Assembly: GCA_020352595.1 (NCBI GenBank)
Contig: CP070682.1
Coordinates: forward strand, 2,081,310-2,092,903
Direction of reading: 5' to 3'
From: a bacterium
Lineage (GTDB): Bacteria > BMS3Abin14
Length of the DNA: 11,594 nucleotides
The notes below the pieces were generated by a model. That model was not told the origin of the DNA. It saw only the letters and a program-made list of their open reading frames with translations, and made no database searches. Positions 1-6,133 of this stretch are shown here, piece by piece. The translations under genes and the position numbers were made by a program. Position 1 is the stretch's first letter; every line of letters starts with the position of its first letter.

Positions 1-6
1 TGAACG

Positions 7-34
7 AACTGGACCTGCAGAACTGAAACTGCAG
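7..34. repeat. 7-base-period tract with two CTGCAG palindromes
   Basis: Four consecutive degenerate 7-mers. CTGCAG occurs at 15-20 and again 14 bases later at 29-34, and each is preceded by an AACTG-like 7-mer. It lies beyond the 3' end of the minus-strand glycosylase gene, and resembles the other 7-periodic spacer tracts of this window in period though not in sequence. Confidence 0.45.
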
Positions 35-66
35 CGTGTAGAGTTTACGCCATCCACAAGGGGGCG

Positions 67-88
67 GGGGCCGTGAGGGATCGGCCCC
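67..88 (-). terminator. GC-rich hairpin downstream of the glycosylase gene
   Basis: A perfect 7-bp stem (GGGGCCG at 67-73 with CGGCCCC at 82-88) and an 8-base loop, about 30 bases past the stop of the minus-strand glycosylase gene. No T-run follows it on the minus strand, so it is at best a weak or Rho-assisted terminator, or an mRNA 3'-end stabiliser. The rest of 1-118 shows only the 7-periodic tract and no gene. Confidence 0.3.
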
Positions 89-118
89 TGCACCCTTTAT
101 ATGATGATTCATTCCCCG

Positions 119-793
119 TCACACGGAGGTTCGCATCCTGCCATGGAGACACATTGCCTCCAAAGGACACTCCATGCAGCGGGGGGTTTGTTTCCGGCAC
201 CTCCCCTTCCCGTGGGCCACGATGAGGGCGTGGTACTCGTTGTAGAGCCCGGTGTCCGGCGGGAGGTTCTCCATGAAAAGATCCTGCACCTCGCGGTAGC
301 CCTGCCGGCCGTCCGCCAGCCCCAGGCGGGGGAGCAGCCGGACCGTGTAGGCGTCCACCACGAAGACGGGCCTGTTCAGGGCGTAGAGGAGGATGGAGTC
401 GGCGGTCTCGGGGCCGATACCGTGCAGGGCCAGGAACTCCTGGCGCAGGACCGGCGTTGGGACGCGGTCCATCAGGGCCAGGTCCCCGCCGTAGCGGTCG
501 AGGAGGAAACGGCAGAGGTTCCGGAGTCTCAGGGCCTTCTGCCGGAAGTAGCCCGTGGGGCGCACGATCTCCTGAAGCCTTTCCAGCGGCAGTGACAAGA
601 GTCCCGCCGGCGTCATGTCGCAGGCAGCCTTGAGGGCCGGCATGGCCTTCTCCACGCCGGACCAGGTCGTGTTCTGTGTCAGGACGGCGCCCAGCATCAC
701 CTCGAAGGGACCCTCGGCCGGCCACCACCGTTGGGAGCCGTAGGACCCGTAGAGGGTTTCGTATAGCTGGTGGAGGGTTTGAGTGAGGGGCAT
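119..793 (-). CDS. HhH-GPD DNA glycosylase with Fe-S cluster (COG2231, endonuclease III-related)
   Basis: A 224-residue base-excision-repair glycosylase of the endonuclease III superfamily, expected to remove damaged (probably alkylated) bases from DNA. The helix-hairpin-helix LHGIGPETAD lies at about 123-132, the conserved catalytic Asp is D147 in VVDAYTVR, and the C-terminal [4Fe-4S] ligands are C199, C206, C209 and C215, with C-x6-C-x2-C-x5-C spacing. The position of the endonuclease III catalytic Lys (GxGxKTA) is Glu129. That argues against a bifunctional AP lyase and for the COG2231/MagIII-like 3-methyladenine glycosylase group. The ATG at 793 was chosen because the frame upstream runs into a repeat and the preceding gene. 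No clear Shine-Dalgarno precedes it. The gap to the upstream RDD gene is 29 bases, so the two are probably co-transcribed. The family call is secure; the substrate is inferred. Confidence 0.88.
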   Translation of the reverse strand: MPLTQTLHQLYETLYGSYGSQRWWPAEGPFEVMLGAVLTQNTTWSGVEKAMPALKAACDMTPAGLLSLPLERLQEIVRPTGYFRQKALRLRNLCRFLLDRYGGDLALMDRVPTPVLRQEFLALHGIGPETADSILLYALNRPVFVVDAYTVRLLPRLGLADGRQGYREVQDLFMENLPPDTGLYNEYHALIVAHGKGRCRKQTPRCMECPLEAMCLHGRMRTSV

Positions 794-806
794 ATGTGAC
801 AAAATT

Positions 807-827
807 GATCGCAGATCTGAGATCAGC
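807..827. repeat. GATCTGA-type 7-mer tract at the end of the RDD gene
   Basis: Three 7-mers beginning GATC at 807, 814 and 821. The TGA stop codon of the minus-strand RDD gene (825-823) lies inside the tract. Bases 813-830, read on the minus strand, are identical over 18 bases (AGGGCTGATCTCAGATCT) to the plus strand just after murI (8878-8895). Confidence 0.7.
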
Positions 828-1365
828 CCTTTACCACTATCGTGTCCGCGATCTTGTCGTGCCAGGCCTGTTTCCTCCGGTCCCAGATGGCCCACAGGAA
901 GCCCAGCCAGGTCAGGAAGAAGCAGGAGACGAAGTAGCCCAGGGCGCGCAGGAACGCCCTGCCGTAGGTCACGGGCGAGCCGTCGGACCTCAGGACCTTG
1001 ACCTTCAGGAGCTTTTTACCCAGGGTCTGGCCGCCCTCCCCGATGAGGATGGTGAAGTACAGGAAGAAAAGGACCAGAGAGATGCCCAGGGCCGTCTCCA
1101 TCTCGACGGCCGTTTTCTTTGCGCCGCTCCCGAGACGGTAGGCGAGGAGCACCAGGTCCGAGGCCAGGCTCAGCAGGATCCAGTCGAAGAGAAGGGCTGC
1201 GAACCTCCGGAAGAACCCTGCCGGGAGTACCACGGGAGGCGGTCCAGGGGCTGCGGCCGGGGGCCGGACCGCGGAACTGGCGGACCTGTCCAGAGGCCTC
1301 TGGCAGGCGGGACAGTAGGGTGTGCCGTAGTCTGGGGCGCCGCAGTGAGGGCAGAAAGGGCTCAT
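823..1365 (-). CDS. RDD-family membrane protein with N-terminal zinc ribbon
   Basis: A 180-residue inner-membrane protein. It begins with a zinc-ribbon knuckle pair (CPHC at 5-8 and CPAC at 18-21), followed by a Pro/Ala-rich linker (about 28-48) and an RDD domain. The RDD hallmarks are GFFRRFAALLFDWILL at 50-65, GGQTLGKKLLKVKV at 111-124 and AWHDKIADTIVV at 167-178. Predicted membrane helices lie at about 55-78, 94-110 and 140-162. RDD proteins are poorly defined; some have been linked to ion transport, and no specific substrate can be assigned here. The start is well supported by GGAGGAG (minus strand, 1375-1369) just before the ATG. It lies downstream of rsmE and upstream of the glycosylase on the same strand. 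Its stop codon falls within a 7-periodic repeat. Confidence 0.85.
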   Translation of the reverse strand: MSPFCPHCGAPDYGTPYCPACQRPLDRSASSAVRPPAAAPGPPPVVLPAGFFRRFAALLFDWILLSLASDLVLLAYRLGSGAKKTAVEMETALGISLVLFFLYFTILIGEGGQTLGKKLLKVKVLRSDGSPVTYGRAFLRALGYFVSCFFLTWLGFLWAIWDRRKQAWHDKIADTIVVKG

Positions 1366-1413
1366 ACGCTCCTCCGGTTACCGGTCATGCCCATACCGGA
1401 GCTTACCATGAAT

Positions 1414-1441
1414 GGGAGGTGGGAGGAGGGGGAGAAGGGGG
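1414..1441 (+). other. G-quadruplex motif (plus strand), 7-base phased
   Basis: Four G-runs at 1414-1416, 1421-1423, 1428-1432 and 1437-1441, separated by three 4-base loops (AGGT, AGGA, AGAA). This fits the canonical G3+N1-7 quadruplex pattern. The first three run starts are spaced exactly 7 bases apart. On the transcribed (minus) strand the same bases are C-rich. It lies in the rsmE-RDD spacer, 48 bases upstream of the RDD start. Structure formation is inferred. Confidence 0.6.
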
Positions 1442-1465
1442 AGAATGCTCTTTTGCACCAACAGG

Positions 1466-1487
1466 CCCCCTCCCACCCTTGCTCCCC
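1466..1487 (-). other. G-quadruplex motif on the minus (mRNA) strand
   Basis: Plus-strand C-runs at 1466-1470, 1472-1474, 1476-1478 and 1484-1487 give a minus-strand G4-N5-G3-N1-G3-N1-G5 pattern, a canonical quadruplex motif with two 1-base loops. In the rsmE-RDD transcript it would lie after the rsmE stop hairpin and upstream of the C-rich complement of 1414-1441. The two blocks share a GGTGGGAGG-like core, so they could pair as a hairpin instead. Confidence 0.55.
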
Positions 1488-1492
1488 TTGCA

Positions 1493-1515
1493 GATAACGG
1501 ACGCCGTCCGTTATC
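1493..1515 (-). terminator. Perfect hairpin containing the rsmE stop codon
   Basis: A 10-bp perfect stem (GATAACGGAC at 1493-1502 with GTCCGTTATC at 1506-1515) and a 3-base loop. The TAA stop of rsmE (1513-1511) lies in the stem. No T-run follows on the minus strand, so an intrinsic terminator is doubtful. A 3'-end stabiliser or attenuator before the RDD gene is as likely. Confidence 0.5.
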
Positions 1516-2242
1516 CCATGTCCCCCCACAGATACTGCACCAGGGCGGCGCCGGCCGTCACCGCCGTTTCGGTCCTTAAAATGCGCGGTCCCAGCCCCGC
1601 CAGGAGGCACCCCTTCTCCCTGAGTATCTCGGCCTCCTCCGGGGCGAAGCCCCCCACGGGACCGATGATCATGAGACAGGACGCCGGCCTCTGGACCCTG
1701 CCCGCGGCCTCCGACAGGGGCGCGGCCCGGTCGGATTCCCAGAAGGCCAGCGCGAGGTCGTACCCTGCGGTTGACAGGTCATGGAGGGCCACGGGCTCGG
1801 ACAGCGTGGGAAAGCGGGCCCGCCCGCACTGCTTGCAGGCCGAGACGACGACCCGCCTGAGCCTTTCCAGGCGTTTCCATGGACGGCTGGCCTTGACCTC
1901 CGTGCGCCTGCTCAGCAGCGGGATGAATGCTGAGGCCCCCAGTTCGGTTCCCTTCTGCAGGGCCCAGTCGAAGCGCTCGCCGGCCACGATGCCCATGGCA
2001 ATGGTCAGGGAAAAGGCGGGTTCGGCCTCCCGGGTGCGGGACGTGATCTGCAGGACGCCCTGAGCCTTTTCCATGGAACTGAAGGTGCCCTCGCACAGGG
2101 TCCCTTCCCCATCCACGACCAGGGCCCTGTCCCCGGGGCCCAGCCTCAGGGTCAGGCGGGCGTGGCGCAGCTCGTCACCGGTGAGGGTGGCGGCGTCGCC
2201 GTCGAAATGCTCCGGCGGGATATAGAAGATGGGAAGGGACAT
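1511..2242 (-). CDS. rsmE: 16S rRNA (uracil-1498-N3)-methyltransferase
   Basis: A 243-residue SPOUT-class methyltransferase that uses S-adenosylmethionine to methylate U1498 of 16S rRNA on the assembled 30S subunit. It has the usual family length of about 240. The N-terminal part is PUA-like (FYIPPEHF and LTGDELRHARLTLRLGPGD near 6-38). Then come LQKGTELG (95-102), VVSACKQCGR (132-141), the cofactor-knot motifs IGPVGGFAPEE (193-203), and LGPRILRTETA (217-227). Prokaryotic RsmE genes are frequently next to prmA, as here with only the small tautomerase gene between. No Shine-Dalgarno is visible before the ATG; the bases just upstream are a TCTAGAC triplicate and AGACGCTGCCTTC. The stop codon lies inside a perfect hairpin. 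Confidence 0.95.
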   Translation of the reverse strand: MSLPIFYIPPEHFDGDAATLTGDELRHARLTLRLGPGDRALVVDGEGTLCEGTFSSMEKAQGVLQITSRTREAEPAFSLTIAMGIVAGERFDWALQKGTELGASAFIPLLSRRTEVKASRPWKRLERLRRVVVSACKQCGRARFPTLSEPVALHDLSTAGYDLALAFWESDRAAPLSEAAGRVQRPASCLMIIGPVGGFAPEEAEILREKGCLLAGLGPRILRTETAVTAGAALVQYLWGDMG

Positions 2243-2252
2243 GAAGGCAGCG

Positions 2253-2273
2253 TCTAGACTCTAGACTCTAGAC
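2253..2273. repeat. TCTAGAC x3 perfect tandem 7-mer
   Basis: Three exact tandem copies of TCTAGAC, each containing the 6-base palindrome TCTAGA. On the minus strand the tract gives the final codon and the TAG stop (2270-2268) of the tautomerase gene, and forms most of the 25-base spacer before rsmE. Confidence 0.9.
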
Positions 2274-2468
2274 TCCTTTCCTCCTCTCGGTCACGGTTTC
2301 CCCTCCGATGCCCCAGCTGTCGGTGTCCACTTCCTCGATGACCACGATGGTGGTGGCCGGGTTCTTGCCCAGGACATCCACGAGGAGGTCGGTGGCGCCG
2401 CGGATCAGGGCGGCCTTCTGCTGGGCAGTGGCGCCCTCGCGGGTGATCTTGATGTTGACGTAAGGCAT
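2268..2468 (-). CDS. Small tautomerase (4-oxalocrotonate tautomerase family)
   Basis: A 66-residue protein of the tautomerase superfamily (beta-alpha-beta fold, usually hexameric, cytoplasmic). Pro2, right after the initiator Met, becomes the N-terminal catalytic base on Met removal. The C-terminal WGIGGE (52-57) matches the family FGIGGE motif. By alignment, the two Arg residues that bind substrate in true 4-oxalocrotonate tautomerase (Arg11 and Arg39) are Ala and Val, so 4-oxalocrotonate itself is an unlikely substrate. The ATG at 2468 was chosen over an upstream in-frame start because AAAGGAG sits 5 bases before it, and because only this start puts Pro at position 2. The stop is supplied by the TCTAGAC repeat. 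It sits between prmA and rsmE; any link to them is unclear. Confidence 0.87.
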   Translation of the reverse strand: MPYVNIKITREGATAQQKAALIRGATDLLVDVLGKNPATTIVVIEEVDTDSWGIGGETVTERRKGV

Positions 2469-2487
2469 GGCGGCTCCTTTCAGGATA

Positions 2488-2522
2488 ATATCTCGGATCT
2501 CATATCTCAAATGTCAAAAGCC
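2488..2522. repeat. ATATCTC-type 7-mer tract
   Basis: Five degenerate 7-mers in the prmA-tautomerase spacer. ATATCTC at 2488 recurs at 2502, with GGATCTC between, then two more diverged A-rich units. It is close in sequence to the GATCTCA tracts elsewhere in the window. Confidence 0.6.
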
Positions 2523-2550
2523 GGAAAGACGGTTTCTCGCTGCGAGACAG

Positions 2551-2592
2551 GATATCTCAAATCTGCTCTTCTGAGACCTGAGACCTGAGATC
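2551..2592. repeat. 7-mer tract with TGAGACC tandem, 3' of prmA
   Basis: Six degenerate 7-mers: GATATCT and CAAATCT at the left end, and TGAGACC repeated exactly at 2572 and 2579 followed by TGAGATC. The left and right parts are roughly inverted copies of each other (ATCTCA versus TGAGAT). It ends 10 bases past the prmA stop. A small palindrome (TCTCG-CTG-CGAGA) sits just to its left at about 2535-2547. Confidence 0.65.
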
Positions 2593-2602
2593 CCTCTGGC
2601 CG

Positions 2603-3469
2603 TCAGGCCCTCTTCAGGAGGGCGGCCTCCCAAACGTCCTGCCGCATGGTCCGGACCGTTTCCAGGCCGCATTGGGTCATGGCGTCGAGGACCTCCCGGT
2701 GCTCTCCGACCATGATCCCGGAAACGATGACGCTGCCCCCGGGTGCCAGGCGCCGGGAAATGGGACCGCACAGACGCTTGAGCAGGGAGGCCGAGAGGTT
2801 GGCCGTGATGAGGTCGAATGTTCCGCTGACGGCGTCCACGCTGCCCTCCAGGACGCTGATCCTGTCGGCCATGCCGTTGTCACGAGCGTTCCGGCGGGCA
2901 ACCTGGACAGCCACGGGATCTATGTCGGTGGCCCAGATCTCCTCCGCACCCAGATGAGCCCCGGCTATGGCCAGGATCCCCGAACCCGTGCCGAGGTCCA
3001 GCATCCTCCGTGGCGGATCCGTAGCCGTTATCTCGTCCAGGAGCAGGAGGCACATCATGGTGGAGGAGTGGCTGCCGGTGCCGAAGGCCATTCCCGGATC
3101 GAGAACGACGTCGTCGGGCCCCACAGGAGCACACCAGGTCGGGCGTATGACCATCCTTTCAGAGACGCGTATGGCACGGTGCTGGGACCGGAAGACCGAC
3201 ATCCAGTCCTCCTCGGGAACGTCCGTCGACTCCAGGGCCAGGGCGCCCTTGAGGGAGTGCATCACGGCGAGGTCATCCAGGAACCGCTGGATCCCTGGGA
3301 TATGGTCCTGCTGGCCCTCGGGGCTCAGGAAGATCTCAATGACTGACTCGTCTGCCTCCTCCCTGCAGCACACACCTCTGCCCGTGAGGGTGGTGAGGTA
3401 GTCGCAAACCGCCTCCTCCAGACGAGCCGGGATGCGCAAGGTGAGCCTTTTCCAGAAACCCCTGGACAT
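2603..3469 (-). CDS. prmA: Ribosomal protein L11 methyltransferase
   Basis: A 288-residue SAM-dependent methyltransferase that trimethylates ribosomal protein L11. The N-terminal substrate-recognition domain (about 1-110) ends in the typical stretch DWMSVFRSQHRAIRVSERMV with IRPTW following. The catalytic domain carries DPGMAFGTGSHSST (124-137), the SAM motif MLDLGTGSGILAIAG (156-170), the acidic residue of TDIDP (181-185) and ITANLSASLL (221-230). The length matches the family. Start choice: ATG at 3469 is preferred over an in-frame TTG at 3487. Neither has a Shine-Dalgarno, but a possible extended -10 six bases upstream would place the transcript start on this ATG. It heads the minus-strand run prmA, tautomerase, rsmE, RDD and glycosylase, and is divergent from the PBP gene. 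Confidence 0.94.
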   Translation of the reverse strand: MSRGFWKRLTLRIPARLEEAVCDYLTTLTGRGVCCREEADESVIEIFLSPEGQQDHIPGIQRFLDDLAVMHSLKGALALESTDVPEEDWMSVFRSQHRAIRVSERMVIRPTWCAPVGPDDVVLDPGMAFGTGSHSSTMMCLLLLDEITATDPPRRMLDLGTGSGILAIAGAHLGAEEIWATDIDPVAVQVARRNARDNGMADRISVLEGSVDAVSGTFDLITANLSASLLKRLCGPISRRLAPGGSVIVSGIMVGEHREVLDAMTQCGLETVRTMRQDVWEAALLKRA

Positions 3470-3475
3470 GGACCC

Positions 3476-3484
3476 ATGATAACA
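3476..3484 (-). promoter_or_regulatory. Possible extended -10 promoter for prmA
   Basis: On the minus strand TGTTATCAT reads as an extended -10 (TGn then TATCAT, five of six matches to TATAAT). Initiation 6-7 bases downstream would fall on the prmA ATG at 3469, giving a leaderless mRNA. That would agree with the absence of a Shine-Dalgarno. No good -35 is seen at 17 bases; CTGACA at 3499-3494 is too close. Confidence 0.35.
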
Positions 3485-3568
3485 CAAGGAAGGTGTCAGG
3501 AATGCCTGCAGAGAAGGAGTCCATGGGGGCGCATCGGCTCCCTGTACCCCCTCCGGACCGGTGTGCGC

Positions 3569-3597
3569 TTGACACTTTCGGGAGTGAGCCGTAATCT
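3569..3597 (+). promoter_or_regulatory. Sigma70-type promoter for the PBP gene run
   Basis: A perfect -35 TTGACA (3569-3574), a 17-base spacer, then TAATCT (3592-3597) as the -10. The hexamer is imperfect (three of six), but the spacing is ideal. Transcription would start near 3604, leaving a leader of about 57 bases before the TTG start at 3661. It drives the plus-strand block beginning with the PBP. Confidence 0.6.
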
Positions 3598-3647
3598 ACT
3601 TTATTCTGCATCCCGGGAGTTTCGAACCGCTCACCCTGCCCGGTGTC

Positions 3648-3653
3648 AAGGAG
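3648..3653 (+). promoter_or_regulatory. Ribosome binding site fixing a TTG start for the PBP
   Basis: AAGGAG lies 7 bases before TTG at 3661. An in-frame GTG at 3643 lies upstream of this site and has no Shine-Dalgarno of its own, so TTG 3661 is the better start. Confidence 0.8.
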
Positions 3654-3660
3654 AAGCCGC

Positions 3661-6111
3661 TTGAGAATACGGAGAATACCGACAGGACGACAGAAGAGAA
3701 AGAGACGGGTCAGGACCAGCTTCCTTTTCCTCGCCTCCCTGGCCGCGGCGGGGACGATCTTCGCAGCGGGGGCCTACTTCCTCTTCAGCCTGAACCTGCC
3801 CAAGCTCAAGAACATCGGGGACTACCGCCCCGCCCTTCCCACCATCATGTACGACCGCGAAGGGAACGAGGTGTCGCGCTTTTTCACCGAGAACCGGGAA
3901 CTTGTGTCCATCGACCAGGTACCCAGCCAGGTGGTCAACGCCGTGCTGTCCATAGAGGATTCGAACTACTACGAGCACAAGGGGCTGGACTATCTGGGTA
4001 TCTTCAGGGCCTTTCTCAAGAACCTCAGGGCGGGCAAGGTGGTCCAGGGCGGCAGCACCATCACTCAGCAGGTGGCCAAATCCCTCCTCCTGTCCAACGA
4101 GCGTACGTACTCGAGAAAGTTCAAGGAGGCCATCCTGGCGCGCAGGATGAGCCGGAGGTTCACCAAGGACGAGGTTCTGGGGATCTATCTCAATCAGAGT
4201 TACTTCGGCAACGGCAGCTACGGTATCGAGGCGGCGGCCAAGAGCTACTTTCAAAAGCACGTCTGGGAACTGACACTCCCTGAAACGGCCCTCCTGGCAG
4301 CCCTTCCCAAAGCCCCCAGCACCTACGACCCGACCCGCAACCCCGACAAGGCCCTCGCCAGGCGGAACCTCGTCCTGGAAAGGATGTCGGAGGAGGGTTA
4401 CATCACCGACCAGGAGAGGACCGAGGCTTCCTCCACTCCCCTGGGGCTCAACCCGCGGTTGCCCGATCCCCTGGACCCCGTCTCCTACTTCGCGGAGGAG
4501 GTCAGACGCCACCTCTATGAGAAATACGGCGAGGAGGCCCTCTACAGGGGGGGGATGAAGGTCTACACCACCATGGACAGCCGGCTCCAGAGGCTGGCCC
4601 AGGACGCGGTGAGACAGGGTCTTAAGGATCTGGACAAGAGACAGGGATACAGGGGGGCGCTCCAGTCCGTGTCCACCGGCGACTTCCCCCTGGCCCTGGA
4701 GACCCTCCGGAACGAAAACGGCCTGAAGGATTATATGCCGGGAGTCACCGACATTCTGCCGTGGAAAAAGGGAGACATCGTCAAGGCCCTGGTCCTGCGG
4801 GTGGACAAGGAGGGGGCCGACCTCGACTTCGGTGGGCCCACGGGGTACCTGCCCCTGAGTGAGATGAAGTGGGCGAGGCCCCCCAATCCCAAGATCGATT
4901 ACGGCGAGTACGTGGTCAAACGGGCGGACGAGGCGTTAAGAGGCGGTTCCATCATCCTCGTGCGCGATCTCGGCACCACCGACGCCCAGAAGAAGCGGCT
5001 CTACGCCCTCGAGCAGGACCCGCTGGCCGAGGCGGCCCTGGTGTGCATGGACGCGCCCACGGGTCAGGTGCTGGCCATGATCGGCGGATACGATTTCAAG
5101 AGAAGCGAGTTCAACAGGGCCACCCAGGCGTGGCGCCAGCCCGGATCCGCCTTCAAGCCCATCGTCTACAGTGCGGCCATGGACAACGGTTTCACGCCCT
5201 CCTCCATCCTGGTGGACTCCCCCATCATCTACGACGACCCCTCCCAGGAACTGAAATGGAAGCCCTCCAACTACAGCGAGAAGTTCTACGGGCCGACGAC
5301 CCTGAGGACCGGTATCGTTCAGTCCAGGAACGTCATCACCATCAAGCTGGTCCAGAAGCTGGGCATCCAGGCAGTGATCCAGTACGCCCGGCGGTTCGGT
5401 TTCGGGGGCACCCTCCCCGAGGACCTGTCCATCTCCCTGGGCAGCATGGGTATCACCCCCATAGGCCTGACCAGCGCCTACACCGTCTTCGCCAACCTCG
5501 GACTGAGAGCCTCCCCCTGGTTCATCCTCAAGGTAGAGGACCGCGACGGCAACGTTCTGGAGCAGGGCGGGGCAGAACTGGTCCGCTCCCTGTCCGAGGA
5601 CACGGCCTTCATCATGCAGAACCTCCTCAGGGGAGTCGTCCAGTCCGGCACGGGCTGGCGGGCCCGGTCCATAGGAAGGCCCACGGGGGGCAAGACGGGG
5701 ACCACCAACGACATGATCGACGCATGGTACATGGGGTTCACGCCCAAAATGGTCACGGGGACCTGGGTCGGTTTCGACGAGGAGGCCTCGCTGGGACAGA
5801 ATGAGACCGGCTCGAGGGCGGCCGCCCCCATCTGGGTCAGCTTCATGGAGAAGGCCCTGGAAGGCCGTCCCGTACTCCCCTTCCCGCCTCCTCCCCCGGG
5901 CATCGAGATGGTGAAGGTGGAACCCGATTCGGGACTCCTCGCCGGGCCCGGCGCGGACCGTTTCCACTACGAGGCTTTCAAGATCGGCACCGGGCCGAGG
6001 GAATACGCCCGGCAGCCGGGCAGGTCGGGAGGGCAGTACGGAGGCAGGACCTACACCCCCGGTTACGCTCCCCAGACAGAAGTGCCGGGCCTTCTCCCCA
6101 GGGATTTCTGA
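3661..6111 (+). CDS. mrcA: Penicillin-binding protein 1A (class A bifunctional PBP)
   Basis: An 816-residue inner-membrane peptidoglycan synthase with both glycosyltransferase and transpeptidase activity, a normal length for PBP1A. A basic cytoplasmic tail (1-18) precedes one membrane anchor (about 20-43). The GT51 domain has catalytic Glu99 in SIEDSNYYEHKG, QGGSTITQQVAKSL (129-142), and RRMSRRFTKDEVLGIYLNQS (161-180) with Glu171. An OB-like insert at about 365-405 (GDIVKALVLRVDKEG onward) is typical of PBP1A. The transpeptidase has S496 and K499 in PGSAFKP, SRN (555-557) and KTG (678-680). The C-terminal tail (about 780-816) is Gly/Tyr/Gln-rich and low in complexity. TTG start chosen from the Shine-Dalgarno. 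The amidase gene follows within 25 bases, making a cell-wall synthesis and hydrolysis pair. It is also known as ponA in some groups. Confidence 0.95.
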   Translation: MRIRRIPTGRQKRKRRVRTSFLFLASLAAAGTIFAAGAYFLFSLNLPKLKNIGDYRPALPTIMYDREGNEVSRFFTENRELVSIDQVPSQVVNAVLSIEDSNYYEHKGLDYLGIFRAFLKNLRAGKVVQGGSTITQQVAKSLLLSNERTYSRKFKEAILARRMSRRFTKDEVLGIYLNQSYFGNGSYGIEAAAKSYFQKHVWELTLPETALLAALPKAPSTYDPTRNPDKALARRNLVLERMSEEGYITDQERTEASSTPLGLNPRLPDPLDPVSYFAEEVRRHLYEKYGEEALYRGGMKVYTTMDSRLQRLAQDAVRQGLKDLDKRQGYRGALQSVSTGDFPLALETLRNENGLKDYMPGVTDILPWKKGDIVKALVLRVDKEGADLDFGGPTGYLPLSEMKWARPPNPKIDYGEYVVKRADEALRGGSIILVRDLGTTDAQKKRLYALEQDPLAEAALVCMDAPTGQVLAMIGGYDFKRSEFNRATQAWRQPGSAFKPIVYSAAMDNGFTPSSILVDSPIIYDDPSQELKWKPSNYSEKFYGPTTLRTGIVQSRNVITIKLVQKLGIQAVIQYARRFGFGGTLPEDLSISLGSMGITPIGLTSAYTVFANLGLRASPWFILKVEDRDGNVLEQGGAELVRSLSEDTAFIMQNLLRGVVQSGTGWRARSIGRPTGGKTGTTNDMIDAWYMGFTPKMVTGTWVGFDEEASLGQNETGSRAAAPIWVSFMEKALEGRPVLPFPPPPPGIEMVKVEPDSGLLAGPGADRFHYEAFKIGTGPREYARQPGRSGGQYGGRTYTPGYAPQTEVPGLLPRDF

Positions 6112-6133
6112 CGACAGGGCTGAAGTGGAAGGC

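Noticed and set aside
1362..1610. 82-codon minus-strand ORF across the rsmE-RDD spacer
   Set aside because: Overlaps the rsmE end out of frame, crosses the G-rich spacer, and has no motif or ribosome site.
3470..3487. TTG start at 3487 for prmA
   Set aside because: No Shine-Dalgarno, and the extra residues are not typical; ATG at 3469 gives the expected N-terminus.
3643..3660. GTG start six codons upstream for the PBP
   Set aside because: It lies upstream of the AAGGAG site, which is correctly spaced for TTG at 3661.
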